Below are positions 1 to 10,172 of a DNA stretch of 39,125 bases, in pieces. Location: the NCBI GenBank assembly GCA_003427395.1, contig BFEA01000256.1:657452-696576 (forward strand). Reading direction: 5' to 3'. Every line of letters starts with the position of its first letter. Position 1 is the stretch's first letter. A program made the translations under genes and the position numbers. Under the pieces are notes generated by a model. The model worked only from the letters and a program-made list of their open reading frames with translations, ran no database searches and was not told where the DNA came from. The DNA is from Chara braunii. Lineage: Eukaryota; Streptophyta; Charophyceae; Charales; Characeae.

Positions 1-1038
1 GCGCCCACACAGTACACAGAGATATGGCTTCCAGGTAAGTTCACTTCCACTGGCTATGGCGACTGAGCGCCCAACATCTCACTGTTCACACACTGGATCA
101 CCCTGGATATCCCACACACGACACTCTGCACACTCACGCAACACACACACACACTACTACTATAGCTATGGCAGCGCTAGCTGCCACTACCCCATCGCTA
201 TATTGTGCTTCTCTGCCCACTTCGACTTCGGGCACACTGCAGACCTCCTCGCACAAGACGCTGAGGCAGTGCTTCCGCATGGCTTCCGCAGGAATGAATG
301 AATGGTTGTGCGCAGCCTCTTGATTTATACTTCTGTGAGTCGTTGGTCTGCCCTGCTTCCCTGGCCCACGGTGTGCACAGTCCCAGACGGTACTTGCTTG
401 ACTGGACCGGATTGGCTGGACTGGAACTGCTGACTCTGCGTGGTGGACTTCCACCACTTGCCCACTTGCCTAGACCTATAGTGGGCTGACTTCGGAAAGG
501 CCACTTCCAGAACTCTCTACCTGGCCTTTCGGTACTGTAGCAGCTACGACTCTGCCCTTTCAGGTAAGAAGCAGCTACGACTTTGACCCTTCGGGCAGTC
601 TACAGCTACAACCTCTGGACTGTCTAGACTCCTACCCAATAGGTCTACAGTTCGAATCCCCTATACCCTGTAACCTACGAGATCCTACCTACCACTGGCG
701 GTCCTACAGGTCGCAGGTTCAAATCTACGGGNTGACACAGTTACTGTACACAGGTAAGGTGGGGAACTAGGGATCGAGCCCTGGGATCTGCATCAGCTAC
801 TGCGAAGTGGTGAATACCGTTTCACTCCCGCCGGCCTAAATTCGAGGTCCTCCGAGAAAATTTCAGTCCAAGGCAGGACTTTTACCTTTCTGTTGCCTTT
901 CGTAGGCCCGGACTATATCGGGAGCTGTTTCTAGGAGTTCAGATCTCGTAAACCAGCGGATCGTCTTCTTGCTCTTGATAAGCAAAAACAACCTTGTACT
1001 GTTTCTGTGGACGAACTCTACCTCCGGTCCTGAATACT
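1..1038. other. Unassigned noncoding flank
   Basis: I see no convincing gene. The short open frames here are low-complexity and have no recognisable domains. Visible details are an AC-rich microsatellite around 138-160, two related copies of a motif AGCAGCTACGACT near 539-585, and three short T-arm-like stretches (near 650, 712 and 773) that do not fold into a tRNA. There is one N at about 732. The stretch may be older repeat DNA. Confidence 0.4.
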
Positions 1039-1045
1039 GTGACGC

Positions 1046-1275
1046 CCAACCTCACGCCCAACACGACTTCCTGATCGGAGTAGGTTGGGGGCCTGGAAGT
1101 GCGAAAAGGGGTGTGCCAAGGATTTTTGGGAAAGTGGAGTCCCAGGTCGAAACTGAGATCTCGTGTGACAGGGTCTTTCGGGGGCACGAGTGCAATTTAG
1201 CGGAGAGGGCGGGTTCTAGTTACAGGGCAAATGGTATGCGCGGGTCGCTCAAGACCGAGCGAGCCACTGGTTTCG
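1046..1275 (+). repeat. Left arm of 230-bp inverted repeat
   Basis: This arm matches the reverse complement of 5176-5405 over 230 bases with about 13 mismatches by eye (about 94% identity) and no obvious indel. Homology stops sharply on both sides. The sequence just outside the arm (TGTGACGCCC at about 1039) resembles a plant gypsy LTR start, but it is not repeated at the other arm. The arms could be terminal repeats of a foldback-type element enclosing about 3.9 kb, or two LTR fragments in opposite orientation. Confidence 0.85.
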
Positions 1276-1342
1276 GGGACGGTGGGTCGCGGGCTGGTCC
1301 CTTCAGGGTAGGTGGGATTCCGATGAGCCTGTCTGTCGGGAG

Positions 1343-1356
1343 TTGCCACGTGGCAA
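1343..1356. promoter_or_regulatory. G-box in a 14-bp palindrome
   Basis: TTGCCACGTGGCAA is a perfect palindrome around CACGTG, the plant bZIP/bHLH G-box core. No clear transcription unit starts next to it, so regulation is inferred from sequence only. Confidence 0.4.
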
Positions 1357-1386
1357 TGGTCGGCGTTCGTTCCGGTTATGCCTCCG

Positions 1387-1418
1387 GAACTCCGGGGTTC
1401 TCGAACTCCGGGGTTCTC
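1387..1418 (+). repeat. 16-bp tandem duplication
   Basis: GAACTCCGGGGTTCTC occurs twice head to tail. Each copy is itself a near-palindrome with the form GAAC...GTTC. It could be a duplicated factor-binding site or simple slippage. Confidence 0.7.
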
Positions 1419-3306
1419 TGATCGCCGCGTCGTCGGTAGTTCTCGCAGGGTGTGCTGGGCCAGTAGGGGGCTATGGTCGGCCACGGAACGACACTAAGTT
1501 GATGGTACGGAAGAAGAAGGCGAAAGGGAGGGAAATTGGTGGTGATGGTCCGGAGAAGGGAAATCAGAACACCGGGGGTCGCTAGAGGTGGCGCAGTGGA
1601 ATTCTCGGGGACACAGTCCATTCTGCCGCTGCGGATTCCGGGAAGGTCGTTCCCAATTAGGTAGGTCATCGGCGATCGATGGCCTCTGACGAGTCGACGC
1701 CCGGGGATATGCGTAAGCGCGCAACTCAAATCGCGTTTTACACGTGTCCTAGCGCGGCATTCGCCAAGCCCGGCATCCGATCGTCTAATTACTCCGTGAT
1801 GTTCTGAGTATGCAAGATGCAACGATCACAACAGCTCGATCAAAGGACAAGCAAGACAAGGACAAGATTATCGATTGCGCAAATTTCCTATTCTACACAC
1901 GAGTGCATCGAATGCGACAAACAAAAAGCAAAAACAAGGATCCGGTAGAAAGATAAGCAATCAATAATGACATTCATACATCCATACATTCAACAATCAT
2001 ACACACAGTGCCTCGGAGGTGGGAAAAGTCGCAAGGACAAGTGTGAGCAAAAACCCAAGTCCAAATTCCGACAAACAAAGATCGGGCAAACCTCCCAGAG
2101 CCGAAATCAAAACTTATATACACGAGACGGGAGGGACAAAAGATAAAGAAAACAGCAACTCCGCATCCATCAACCTCAACTCTCTCTTCCTCTCTCTCTT
2201 CGTCTCTGATGTGGACAGTCCGTCGTCGTGCACCAACCCACGAAGCCGTCACCCCGCTTAGTCCTCCCGCACCCGTCAGGTTCGCCCGCTCCCACAGTCC
2301 GTCTTGGCCCGCGTCAACCCCGCACGTTTGGCACCAGCTCGTCGGGTCGCCCGACTCCTGCTCTACTCACCTCTTACTTCGCTCGTGTGCCAACCCTTCC
2401 TGATCGCGCAACCCCGAGCTTCCAACAGCTGGTTAAGAGAGCTAACTAATCGCGCAGCCAAAATTTATAATGTGCATGCATGCACGAAGAACACGAAATT
2501 ACAAGGACTTAGAAGAAGGGAAGGGGGAGGGATTGCCTACATCTGCATGGTCTGATCGCGGTGTTGGGGACGTAGCCGCTCTCCACACATCGGTCCGATC
2601 ATGCAGATCGCGGCTACAAAAAACGTAGCAAGAGAAAAGAGAAGAAGGGCGGGAAAGACGAAGCGCAAGAAGAAAGATACAGTTACAATGGCGCCCGCCC
2701 AAAATTACAGTTACACACACGATTAAAGGCGCCTACTAATCAGAGTTCCGTTGCAGCCGCATGAAGAAGCGCGTAGACAAAAAGCATCGTGCGGCAAGAA
2801 AAATCCTAATTACAAAATTCCTAAAGTCTTATCTAATGCGAAGAAGCAAAAAGCACAAATTCCTAAAAGTCCGAAATTCCGAGAGCCATCGAGGCTCGAC
2901 AAGATCCGAAAAAGATTTAAAAGAAAAATTCAAAAAGAACGAAGCAAATTCCCGCGCGATGTCCGCGCTCAAAAGTTTGGAACCGAAACAAAAGAACGAC
3001 GTCAATATTTTTCAATCGCGCGCGCGGTGGCATGCCACCCATTCGGTCACCCAATCAATCAACCGGCCGTCCTAGGACGCACCCAGCTCTGAACCCAATC
3101 ATTCGAAAAGAAGCGACGAAAAAGACAAAAAAGCAAGGATACTGATGCAATTTCCCACCGATCCCGACCTCCCGTAATTGGCCCAACCTTCCCAACTTAG
3201 GACCCCTCATTGCAACCGCGCAGAAAGTCGCACGTTACAAAAAGTGGTTCGTCACATATGTGACGCTCAGGGGGTTCCAATATTAGCAAGCCCCTGCTTG
3301 CTTGTT

Positions 3307-3332
3307 GACACGTGTCGATTTCTCTAATCGAC
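3307..3332. promoter_or_regulatory. G-box palindrome and adjoining hairpin
   Basis: GACACGTGTC at 3307-3316 is a perfect 10-bp palindrome with a CACGTG core. It overlaps a hairpin with GTCGAT at 3314-3319 paired to ATCGAC at 3327-3332 across a 7-nt loop. The same GACACGTGTC recurs at 3452-3461, 145 bp downstream. Confidence 0.4.
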
Positions 3333-3451
3333 CGACACGCGGAGCATCTCTCTCTATGCCACTTACCATTCAATTGAGTGTGGACGTCGTCCAACGTGGC
3401 AACACTGCTCTTCTATTAATTCCTCAGGGTGGGCTTTTAACATTCCGTCAT

Positions 3452-3461
3452 GACACGTGTC
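3452..3461. promoter_or_regulatory. Second GACACGTGTC G-box
   Basis: This is an exact second copy of the 10-bp palindrome at 3307-3316. The pairing suggests a regulatory segment, perhaps of an LTR. There is no direct evidence of function. Confidence 0.35.
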
Positions 3462-3978
3462 CACTATGCATGTATGAGTGCAAAAAAAGAGGGTAGACCC
3501 TAGAGGTTCTCTGGGAATGGCAGTCGAATCATTGAGGGTGGAGGTGGCGGATGGTTCAGGGGGAGAGGGGGCATGAATCGATTGATGGCGAAAAGCGGCG
3601 ACGTAGTCAGGGTAGACGGTAGAAAGGGTCCGTCGCAGGGCGGCGCGGAAATCTTCGTAGTTTTTGCAGGCGGGAATAGTTCCATATATGATACAGTATA
3701 TTTCTACGTGGTTATATTCCCGCTAGTCTGCGCTAAACAAGAGCACATAAAGGAGAAAGGAATCAACCACAGAGCGGGTGGTGGCATGTGGATAAACGGA
3801 GACGAGAAGGCGGGTAGCGTAGAGATGATAGAAAAGGTGATGGGGGAAAGGACACCAACCATCGGGGAACGGGGGTCTATCGGGAAGACGGGTAAGCATG
3901 AGGTAGTCACGGGGTCGGCGAGAGAACGACCGGGGACGAAGCCCGAACGCCGAGATCTTGATGTAGACAAATGGAGGA

Positions 3979-4410
3979 TCAGGGCGGGGAGCCAGAGGGA
4001 GCTGGCGATTCACTTCTTCTTCTTCTCCTCTGCGATCCCTCTGCTGCGGTTCCATCGTCTCCTTCTTCTGGCGGCTCCAGATCACGCCACGGGTTCCCGC
4101 TCGACGGATCGACAGGAGAAACGTTTGTCGAGGGTCGCTTTCCTTCTGCGGTCTCTTGGCGCTTCTGCTTCCTCTGCTCTTTCTCCCTTTCTTTCTTTGT
4201 ACTCGGCTGGCCCGATCCTCTAGCTATCCTCGTTTCTCTTTCCGGGACGTTGTCTGGCTCGTCCCGCTCTTCACCCGATGGCTCCGCTTCGTCCTCTTCT
4301 TCCTCCTCTTCCTCTGCTCCCCCTATCTCCTCGTCCTGCGCCGCGTTTCTCCTTGCGATCGGGTCCCAGAATGTGAGATCGGTGACATCGATCTCCAACA
4401 TGTGGACCAC
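3979..4410 (-). pseudogene. Broken minus-strand gene, C-terminal part
   Basis: This is a 143-codon frame. It starts with a hydrophobic/acidic segment, then has a run of glutamates (about residues 34-44), a charged lysine/glutamate segment and an RRRRR stretch near the C-terminus. It overlaps the preceding frame (4323-4874) by 88 bases, and the protein-like reading passes from that frame into this one near 4400, which suggests one ancestral protein split by an indel. I do not recognise the family. The acidic and basic low-complexity tail resembles a nuclear or linker region. The opposite-strand frame is serine-rich and looks like its shadow. Confidence 0.45.
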
Positions 4411-4874
4411 ACAAGGTGCGGCTCGAGCGCTCGAATTAGCACGTGGGTGCCAGGCTGCTCGTCACTGCGTGACAAGATGTCCAGGGGCAGATCATCCACC
4501 AGTTGAGTCAGAAACACCAGCAACTCGTCCGTGATCAAGGTGAGATTGCCCTCCTCCACCTTCCCGAATACGATTCCCAACAGATCGCCCTGCTCCGCCG
4601 TTCTCCAGGCTTGGAAGATCATAAGCTCCACGCTGTCCTCTGGGTGCTCTGGTCCTTCTCCGAACGGGGCCGCTTCTGACCATCGGAACTCTATCTCCAA
4701 TAGACAGAAGGCGAGTTCGATATAGTCCTCCCACAACGCGTCCCACTTCTCTTCACTCAATAGCGGCGCACTGTTCTCCTTAATACGGTAGGAGAGAGTA
4801 GAGGCCCGCGTAGACTGCCAAAGGGTGGGGATGCTGGAGGGGAGGTCGAAATAGGAGACGGGACGATGACTCAT
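4323..4874 (-). pseudogene. Broken minus-strand gene, central part
   Basis: This is a 183-codon frame with a non-repetitive, globular-looking composition rich in W, L, E and D. Residues about 40-120 include a WDALWEDY segment and two amphipathic leucine/acidic stretches, so it looks like a real coding sequence. Its ATG overlaps the stop of the upstream minus-strand frame as ATGA, and its own C-terminal residues look frameshifted relative to the next frame. No family was recognised. It lies between the arms of the 230-bp inverted repeat, so it may be cargo of a mobile element or an antisense ORF of element 1. Confidence 0.5.
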
Positions 4875-5338
4875 TGGGGCGGTGCGAAGGGGCGAAGCTC
4901 CGGAAGCACGATCGCTGGCGAGCTTCGAGACGAGCGGAGCTGGAGGTCCGTGTCATGCACCGGCATGACGGTATCTCCTCGTCGAGCCAAGAGATATGTC
5001 CACGTTGTCCGCACTTCCCCGGCCCAGGCGCGCAACGTCCGATAGATGTCGGAGTGAATCGCCGGCGGAATCGCTGTGATATCTCCTATAAAGACGACGA
5101 CGACGGTGATATGGCTAATCCATATCACCGTCGTCGTCGTCTTTACAGGGGATAGCTGTCGGAAGGCCGAGATCTCGAAACCAGTGGCTCGCTCGGTCTT
5201 GAGAAACCCGCGCATACCATTTGCCCTGTAACCCGAACCCGCCCTCTCCGCCAAATTGCACTCGTGCCCCCGAAAGACCCTGTCATAGGAGATCTCAGTT
5301 CCGACCTGGGACTCCACTTTCCCAAAAATCCTTGGCAC
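4871..5338 (-). pseudogene. Broken minus-strand gene, N-terminal part
   Basis: This is a 155-codon frame. The first about 55 codons fall inside the right inverted-repeat arm and may not be genuine coding sequence. A valine run about residues 72-77 is encoded by the GTC-repeat hairpin. Residues about 90-150 look protein-like (an RTLRAWAGEV segment followed by basic and serine-rich sequence). The frame ends in TGA overlapping the ATG of the next frame. It could be the 5' portion of the same broken gene; family unknown. Confidence 0.35.
5089..5145. repeat. Perfect 26-bp hairpin with GAC/GTC repeats
   Basis: The left arm at 5089-5114 is exactly complementary to the right arm at 5120-5145, with the 5-nt loop CTAAT at 5115-5119. 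Each arm contains four GAC (or GTC) triplets followed by GGTGATATGG or its complement. The arms share no mismatch. It could be a recent palindromic insertion, a small-RNA precursor, or a replication slippage product. Confidence 0.9.
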
Positions 5339-5405
5339 ACCCCTTTTCGCACTTTCGGGCCCCCAACCTTCTCCGATCAGAAAGTCGCGTTGGGCGTGAG
5401 GTTGG
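5176..5405 (-). repeat. Right arm of 230-bp inverted repeat
   Basis: This is the reverse complement of 1046-1275, about 94% identical by eye. The pair encloses the minus-strand broken gene and the noncoding stretch. No target-site duplication is evident outside the arms. A further CACGTG lies at 5419-5424, just outside. Confidence 0.85.
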
Positions 5406-5642
5406 TATCGGAGCTCGACACGTGGTTGGGTCTTAGGATCGACAGCACGTCAATTAGGCGATCTGGCTAACCGAGGGCGGCCTCGCCCCTGGAACGCGCA
5501 TAAAAGCGACCCTATCATCACCCGAAGCAGATCAGCTAATCGACAAGCAGCCAAAACGGCTGCTAATGTACAAAACCCGAATCCACAACAGATTGCTAAT
5601 CAACCAAATCCTAACCAACCCGCCCCGCGAGCACACGCTCCC

Positions 5643-6160
5643 ATGACGCCACCTGATCTCTATCTATTCGATCCAGCCCATCATCTCGCAGGAGCATGAC
5701 TGGCCACGCTTAGAGCGCAGCGATATGATGATTACGAAGCACAGATAAACATTCCTGCTCGGTTAGGAGGAGACGCTCATCATTGGTTTAGTACCTACGT
5801 ATGGGTTGATCTCCCGACCTTCGAACGGGATTTCATGAATCGATTTGATTATGTTCACCCAAAGCAAGCGCTTTACATGATCAAGGACCGAGTGCAAAAA
5901 CCTCTTGAATCCATTGCAGAGTATCGAAACCGGTTCTAACGAATGTTTGTGAAGACTGAGCGAGGCGAACAAGTCGGGAGAGATTTGTTTATAGATGGCC
6001 TTCGCAGCCGGACGATAAGGGCTAAATTGCGAAAGCAATTTTCCCCCATCACTCACACGCTGCAACAGATCATGGCTGTTGCGGAAGAAACGGAACGGAA
6101 GTTCGCGGCAACTTCCTGGAAGGAGAAGATTATTCCAGGGAAGGAGATTCGTCCGAACTT
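5643..6160 (+). pseudogene. gag: Element 1 gag, capsid part (broken)
   Basis: From an ATG at 5643 the frame reads a capsid-like Gag segment of the retrotrans_gag type. It includes a region with HHWFSTYV followed by TFERDFMNRF, and later PLESIAEYRNRF, which fits the family pattern of an aromatic W/F core and a Q/E-x-Y-x-x-F helix. It is broken by TGA at 5697-5699 and TAA at 5937-5939. A frameshift at about 6130-6160 moves the coding frame into that of the zinc-knuckle part. The frame is open for some distance upstream of 5643 without an ATG, so the true start is uncertain. Its role would be to form the virus-like particle. Confidence 0.7.
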
Positions 6161-6922
6161 GCGAGGGCGAGAGCTGAGCTGGCTGCATTACAAAATAAGT
6201 TCGAAAACATGGGATTTGTGTCAGGTCCCGTCACCTATCTGGAGCAGATAGGACTCAAACGACTAACCCCAAGTGAGATTCCGAGCGTCCTTGTTCCGGT
6301 GATACCAGCACCTGTAAGGGCATTACCCCCGCCACCGGTCGAGAACCCTGTGAGATCAAGTGAGTCTGCAGCTATTTTTGAGCTCACTAAAATGCTAGTT
6401 AACTTGATCCAGGAAAGCAAAAAAAAACAGCGGGAGCATAATGCTCGAATAGAAGCTATGATGAGAAACATGTGGCCCATTGCAGTGCGTGCCCCTCCGG
6501 TTCAACAAGGGCTGGCCCCTGCGCCGGTTCTCGGAGGAGCCGCAAACAATCTGAATGTCTGTTATGCATGTTATCAACCAGGGCATCAAGCCCGTGATTG
6601 CCCCCACCGGCCTCCGCAACAACGAGTCGGGGTCGCACCGATGGCGGCGGCTCCCATCGCTAACGGACCAGGACGAGTAGGAGCTTTGATGGAAGAAATA
6701 GAGGGTGGGGGAAGTGCATTAGCTACCACAGAAGAAGCCGCTGAGCTCATCCCGTTAGATCAGTACGTATCTCTTGGATATCCCGGGCTTGGAATGATTG
6801 GAACGATCAGACCAGCGCCAGAACAGAAGGAAGTGGCGGAGTGGCGACCCTCTCTAAGAGAAATGGAGTCGGGAGGATCCACCTTCATCACAGGGGAAAT
6901 CAGCGTGTTAAACATCATCTGA
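6161..6922 (+). pseudogene. gag: Element 1 gag, nucleocapsid part with CCHC
   Basis: This continues gag in a shifted frame. A proline-rich linker is followed by a zinc knuckle at 6560-6601 with the pattern CX2CX4HX4C (CYACYQPGHQARDC), which binds genomic RNA in retroelement Gag proteins. The frame stops at TGA 6920-6922, but the same frame continues beyond into the protease, with another TGA at 7036-7038. Gag and pol were probably one frame originally, and the two stops are either decay or readthrough sites. Confidence 0.8.
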
Positions 6923-7038
6923 GCTTTGGACCATCGGATTCCCCTTCCGATTGGCCATCTGCCCTCGATCTCTGAACAAGCTAATGAGCGGATGTTACAA
7001 CATTGCAAGGCGAATCGAAAACGATTCGCCCTCGCCTG

Positions 7039-8857
7039 AACCAGGAACGTAAAAGCCAAAAGTCCCACGCCAAACGAAAACGCGACTGGCACGTCAGATC
7101 TAATACGGATAGGACTAATACAGAAAGATGATCATTTCCTACGGATTAAACACATCCCCTGGAAATCCGCGGAATGCGACATCGAAATTTGGGGAATTCC
7201 GTACAATGCAATCATCGATTCGGGAGCTGCGGTTTTGGCTATCTCACTGAGAGTGGTTGAGAGGGTAGGTAGGAAAAACGATCTGATCATGCTTTCCGAG
7301 AAAGATCAGCTCGTTTCGGCCGACGAAGAAAAAAATAAAACGGTGGGAAGGATGACCAACGTCACTTTCCGATTGGGAAAGGTGCACGCACTAGGGGATG
7401 TCGTCGTGGTAGATGTAAATACCTACGACGTTCTTTTCGGACTTCCTGCTCTTGTGGCATTACGAGCAAGCCTGGATTTCGAACGACGGGCGATTGTCCT
7501 CCGAAATACGGGAGGAAAACCTTATGTTGTGCCTATGAGACTAACCCTTCGTACCACCATCAACGCGGTTCCACGGGTTTCGCCGATGATGGCAGAGACT
7601 CTCCGTATGATCTTCTGGGATGAATCCGCGGATGGGGAGTCATCAACGAATGATGTGGACAGCAGTGATGAGGACGATCCAAAAATCTCGAAGCTAGCAC
7701 GACAGCATGTTTACTACCCGCCACCTAGTAGAACGATAGCAAGAACGATGCATCTGACCAGTCGGAACATTCAAAGGACCAAGGCGATGATCTTGGGTGA
7801 ACCCCTCGTGCAGATTTCGAGGATGGTCGATTCTTTGGAACCCCCTCAAACCCTGTACGAAGGGATCACCCCGCTTCTCGCCAGATATAGCGACAAAAAA
7901 CATTACTGCGACATTACGGATCTACCAAGGTCCCTCTTGACACCTGCGAAAGAAGTGCGACTGTTATGCTTGGGGGCAGAAGCAAGTTCTCTGGAACCCC
8001 CTGGGCGCCTCGAAGCTGACTCAGATGAACTTGGAGTAAAAATCGCGACTAGAACCGTACCATGGCAGGATGTCTGTGACGGAATCACCCCAGAAGGACA
8101 CGTGGCCATTCGGGAAGAAGACGCCCAGATGATGGCCACGGTGTTCTCCTGGCGATCGGATCACTCCTTCATTTCAGCACCCCCACTCGATGTGGCAAAA
8201 CCTGCACGCACAAAGCAGATAGATGTACGGATCGGGGACCAACTTTTCGAGTTACACGTGCCACAATACGTACCCGATGAGATTCATCGATTAATTGCGG
8301 ACATTTTGATGGAATATCGGGGAGCAATTAGCCTAACGGGTACTGACATTGGCCTGTCGTTAGTTATTCAACACGAAATACAGACGGGGAATCACTCCCC
8401 GATCCATTGCAAGTCGTACCGATACTCCCTGATAGAACGCAAAAAGGCTCTCGAACGAATTAGAGAATTTGAAGCTAGCGGGTGGATTGAACCCGCCACC
8501 GGACCATGGTTATTTCCCGTAGTGCTAGTGCCGAAGAAAAACGGATCAATTCGCATATGCATCGATTATCGCAAGTTGAATGAAATCACGATTAAAGATA
8601 TGTATCCCTTCCCCCGAATTGATGATCTGTTGGATGCGATTGGTTGCGCTAATTATTTCAGCAAGTTTGATATTCGGCATGGCTTCCATCACATTCTGGT
8701 GAAGGAGGAAGATCGGCCCAAGACGGCCTTTGTACTGTTTGAGGGCACGTGGCAGTGGGTTCGGTGTCCGATGGGGATTTGCAACGCGCCTGCCACGTTT
8801 CAGCGAGCGATGAATATGACATTCCAGAACTTCGTCAACAAGACGCGGTTGACATAG
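7039..8857 (+). pseudogene. pol: Element 1 aspartic protease and RT N-terminal half
   Basis: The protease active site is DSGAA at 7217, in the context IIDSGAAVLAI, and is followed by the typical YDVLFGLPAL segment about 70 residues later. A spacer of roughly 190 residues, acidic around 7640-7680, precedes RT. RT shows the fingers motif IRICIDYRKLN, motif A FDIRHGFHHI and FVLFEGTWQWVRCPMGICNAPATFQ, all characteristic of Ty3/gypsy. The frame ends at TAG 8855-8857, just upstream of the YMDD box, so the catalytic site sits in the next piece in the same frame. The product would mature Gag-Pol and copy element RNA into cDNA. Confidence 0.88.
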
Positions 8858-9811
8858 GGGATGATCAACTTCTGCGTGATCGTGTACATGGACGATATCC
8901 TTGTCTACTCGGAGACCTATCATGGGCACGCACAACACATCGAGTGGACATTGGGAGCGCTGAGAGACGCTGGGTTCAAGATCGCGCTCGAGAAGAGCGA
9001 GTTTTTCCTCTCGAAAATTTCGTTCTTGGGCTACGTCGTGACACGTGGAGGACTGCGGCCGGACTCAAGGAAGATTGTGGCGGTAAGAGAAGCCCCAGTT
9101 CCCACGTCGCTGACACAGGTTCGAGCCTTCTTAGGGTTGGTATCATACTATCGCCGCTTCATCAAGGGTTTCGCCATGATCGCGCGACCACTAACGAACG
9201 TGCTACGGAAGGACCAGCCTCTCAGCTGGGACGCGGAGTGCCAACAGGCTTTCGCAACCCTCAAAGACGCTCTGGCGACAACCTCTGTTTTGATTCGACC
9301 GGACCCCTCGAAGCAGTTCCTTCTTATCACGGACTGGCGGCCGGAAGCTATCTCCGCTATTCTAGCGCAGAAGGGGAACGATGGTCGTGAACACGTCATC
9401 GAGTACGCGTCGCGCACGGTACCGGACGAACGGAGGAATGACTCAGCGCCTCAAGGCGAATGCTATGCAGTGGTTTGGGGAATCCAACACTTCCATTCGT
9501 ATCTCTACGGATAGAAGTTTCGCCTCGTAACAGATCACAAACCTTTGCTGGCGTTGAAAAAGCTCACTAATTACACAGGCATGATTGGTCGTTGGGCGGT
9601 GCGACTACAAGAATACGACTTTGATATCGTTCATCGAAAGACAGAGCGACACGGCAATGAGGACGGACGGACACGTCTGCATCGACTTGCTAAAGTACCA
9701 AAAGGCGAGGAAATTACACCGTGGAAGGAGCCAGACTTGACAAACAAGCCTAAGTACGGACAAGTAGCAGTTCTCCCATGTGGCAAGAAGCAGAACGGTG
9801 GCAATGGGTGA
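8858..9811 (+). pseudogene. pol: Element 1 RT C-terminal half and RNase H
   Basis: This is the same frame as the preceding piece. The RT catalytic box YMDD lies at 8885-8896, followed by FFLSKISFLGYVV and the LGLVSYYRRFI connection motif. RNase H follows, with ITDWRPEAISAILAQ where the family usually has a DAS-type first catalytic Asp, then the ECYAVVWGIQHFHSYLYG and VTDHKPL segments. A TAG at 9512-9514 splits the RNase H. After about 9780 the frame runs out, and coding passes to the frame of the PHD-like segment. RNase H would remove the RNA strand during cDNA synthesis. Confidence 0.88.
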
Positions 9812-10172
9812 TGGAGGTAACCCCACTACCCCTCTTTCTCCCCTCTCCTCTTCGTCTCTCCTCTCCCTGCCTGACAAATTTTGCTACTATTTTTGTGAAG
9901 CCATCTCCTGCGTGTACTCGGTCTCCATGCGTCCTAACGGGGAAGGGTATGCAGACTGGATAGATTGTCGACAGTGTGTCGCACGAGCCCATGGCTCGTG
10001 CATCCAATACAGAAACGACAGTAAACCGTGGTTGTGCCCCTTGTGTCGGACTGACAAGATTCCAGTCGAGGCTCGCTTTTTGGATGTCAGTGCCACGTCA
10101 GAAGGGTTGGAAAAGACCCGGAAGTTTAGAAGGGCCGAAGTATGGACCGATATCGCCTTGATTGCCACCTAA
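9780..10172 (+). pseudogene. pol: Element 1 PHD-finger-like segment between RNase H and integrase
   Basis: The frame carries a cysteine/histidine pattern typical of a PHD zinc finger: W at 9957 then DC-x2-C (9966, 9975), H at 9990, C at 9999, then W at 10029 two residues before CPLC (10035 and 10044). The C3-x2-C4-x4-H-x2-C-x11-C-x2-C spacing and the Trp two residues before the seventh ligand are PHD hallmarks. The first two ligands are less clear (Cys at 9882, 9894 and 9909). PHD fingers usually read histone H3 tails, so this may guide integration; that is inference. The upstream part (9810-9875) is a CT-rich serine/leucine stretch. It ends at TAA 10170-10172, in frame with the integrase that follows. 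Confidence 0.65.

Larger units (their letters stand above)
1276..3978. other. Noncoding stretch between inverted repeat and minus-strand ORFs
   Basis: No supported gene is present. The part from about 2600 to 3100 is A-rich and lysine-codon rich, and its open frames look like composition artefacts. The stretch holds a 16-bp direct duplication (1387-1402 and 1403-1418), several G-box palindromes, a perfect palindrome GTCACATATGTGAC at 3251-3264 and a small hairpin at 3314-3332. It could be U3-type LTR sequence of element 1, but this is inference. Confidence 0.4.

Noticed and set aside
640-790. tRNA-like T-arm motifs (TTCGAATCCC, GGTTCAAATC)
   Set aside because: No matching acceptor, D or anticodon arms could be drawn around them, so I do not call a tRNA or SINE.
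2751-3092. Lysine-rich frames
   Set aside because: Two frames are open at once in A-rich DNA with no domain; a composition effect.
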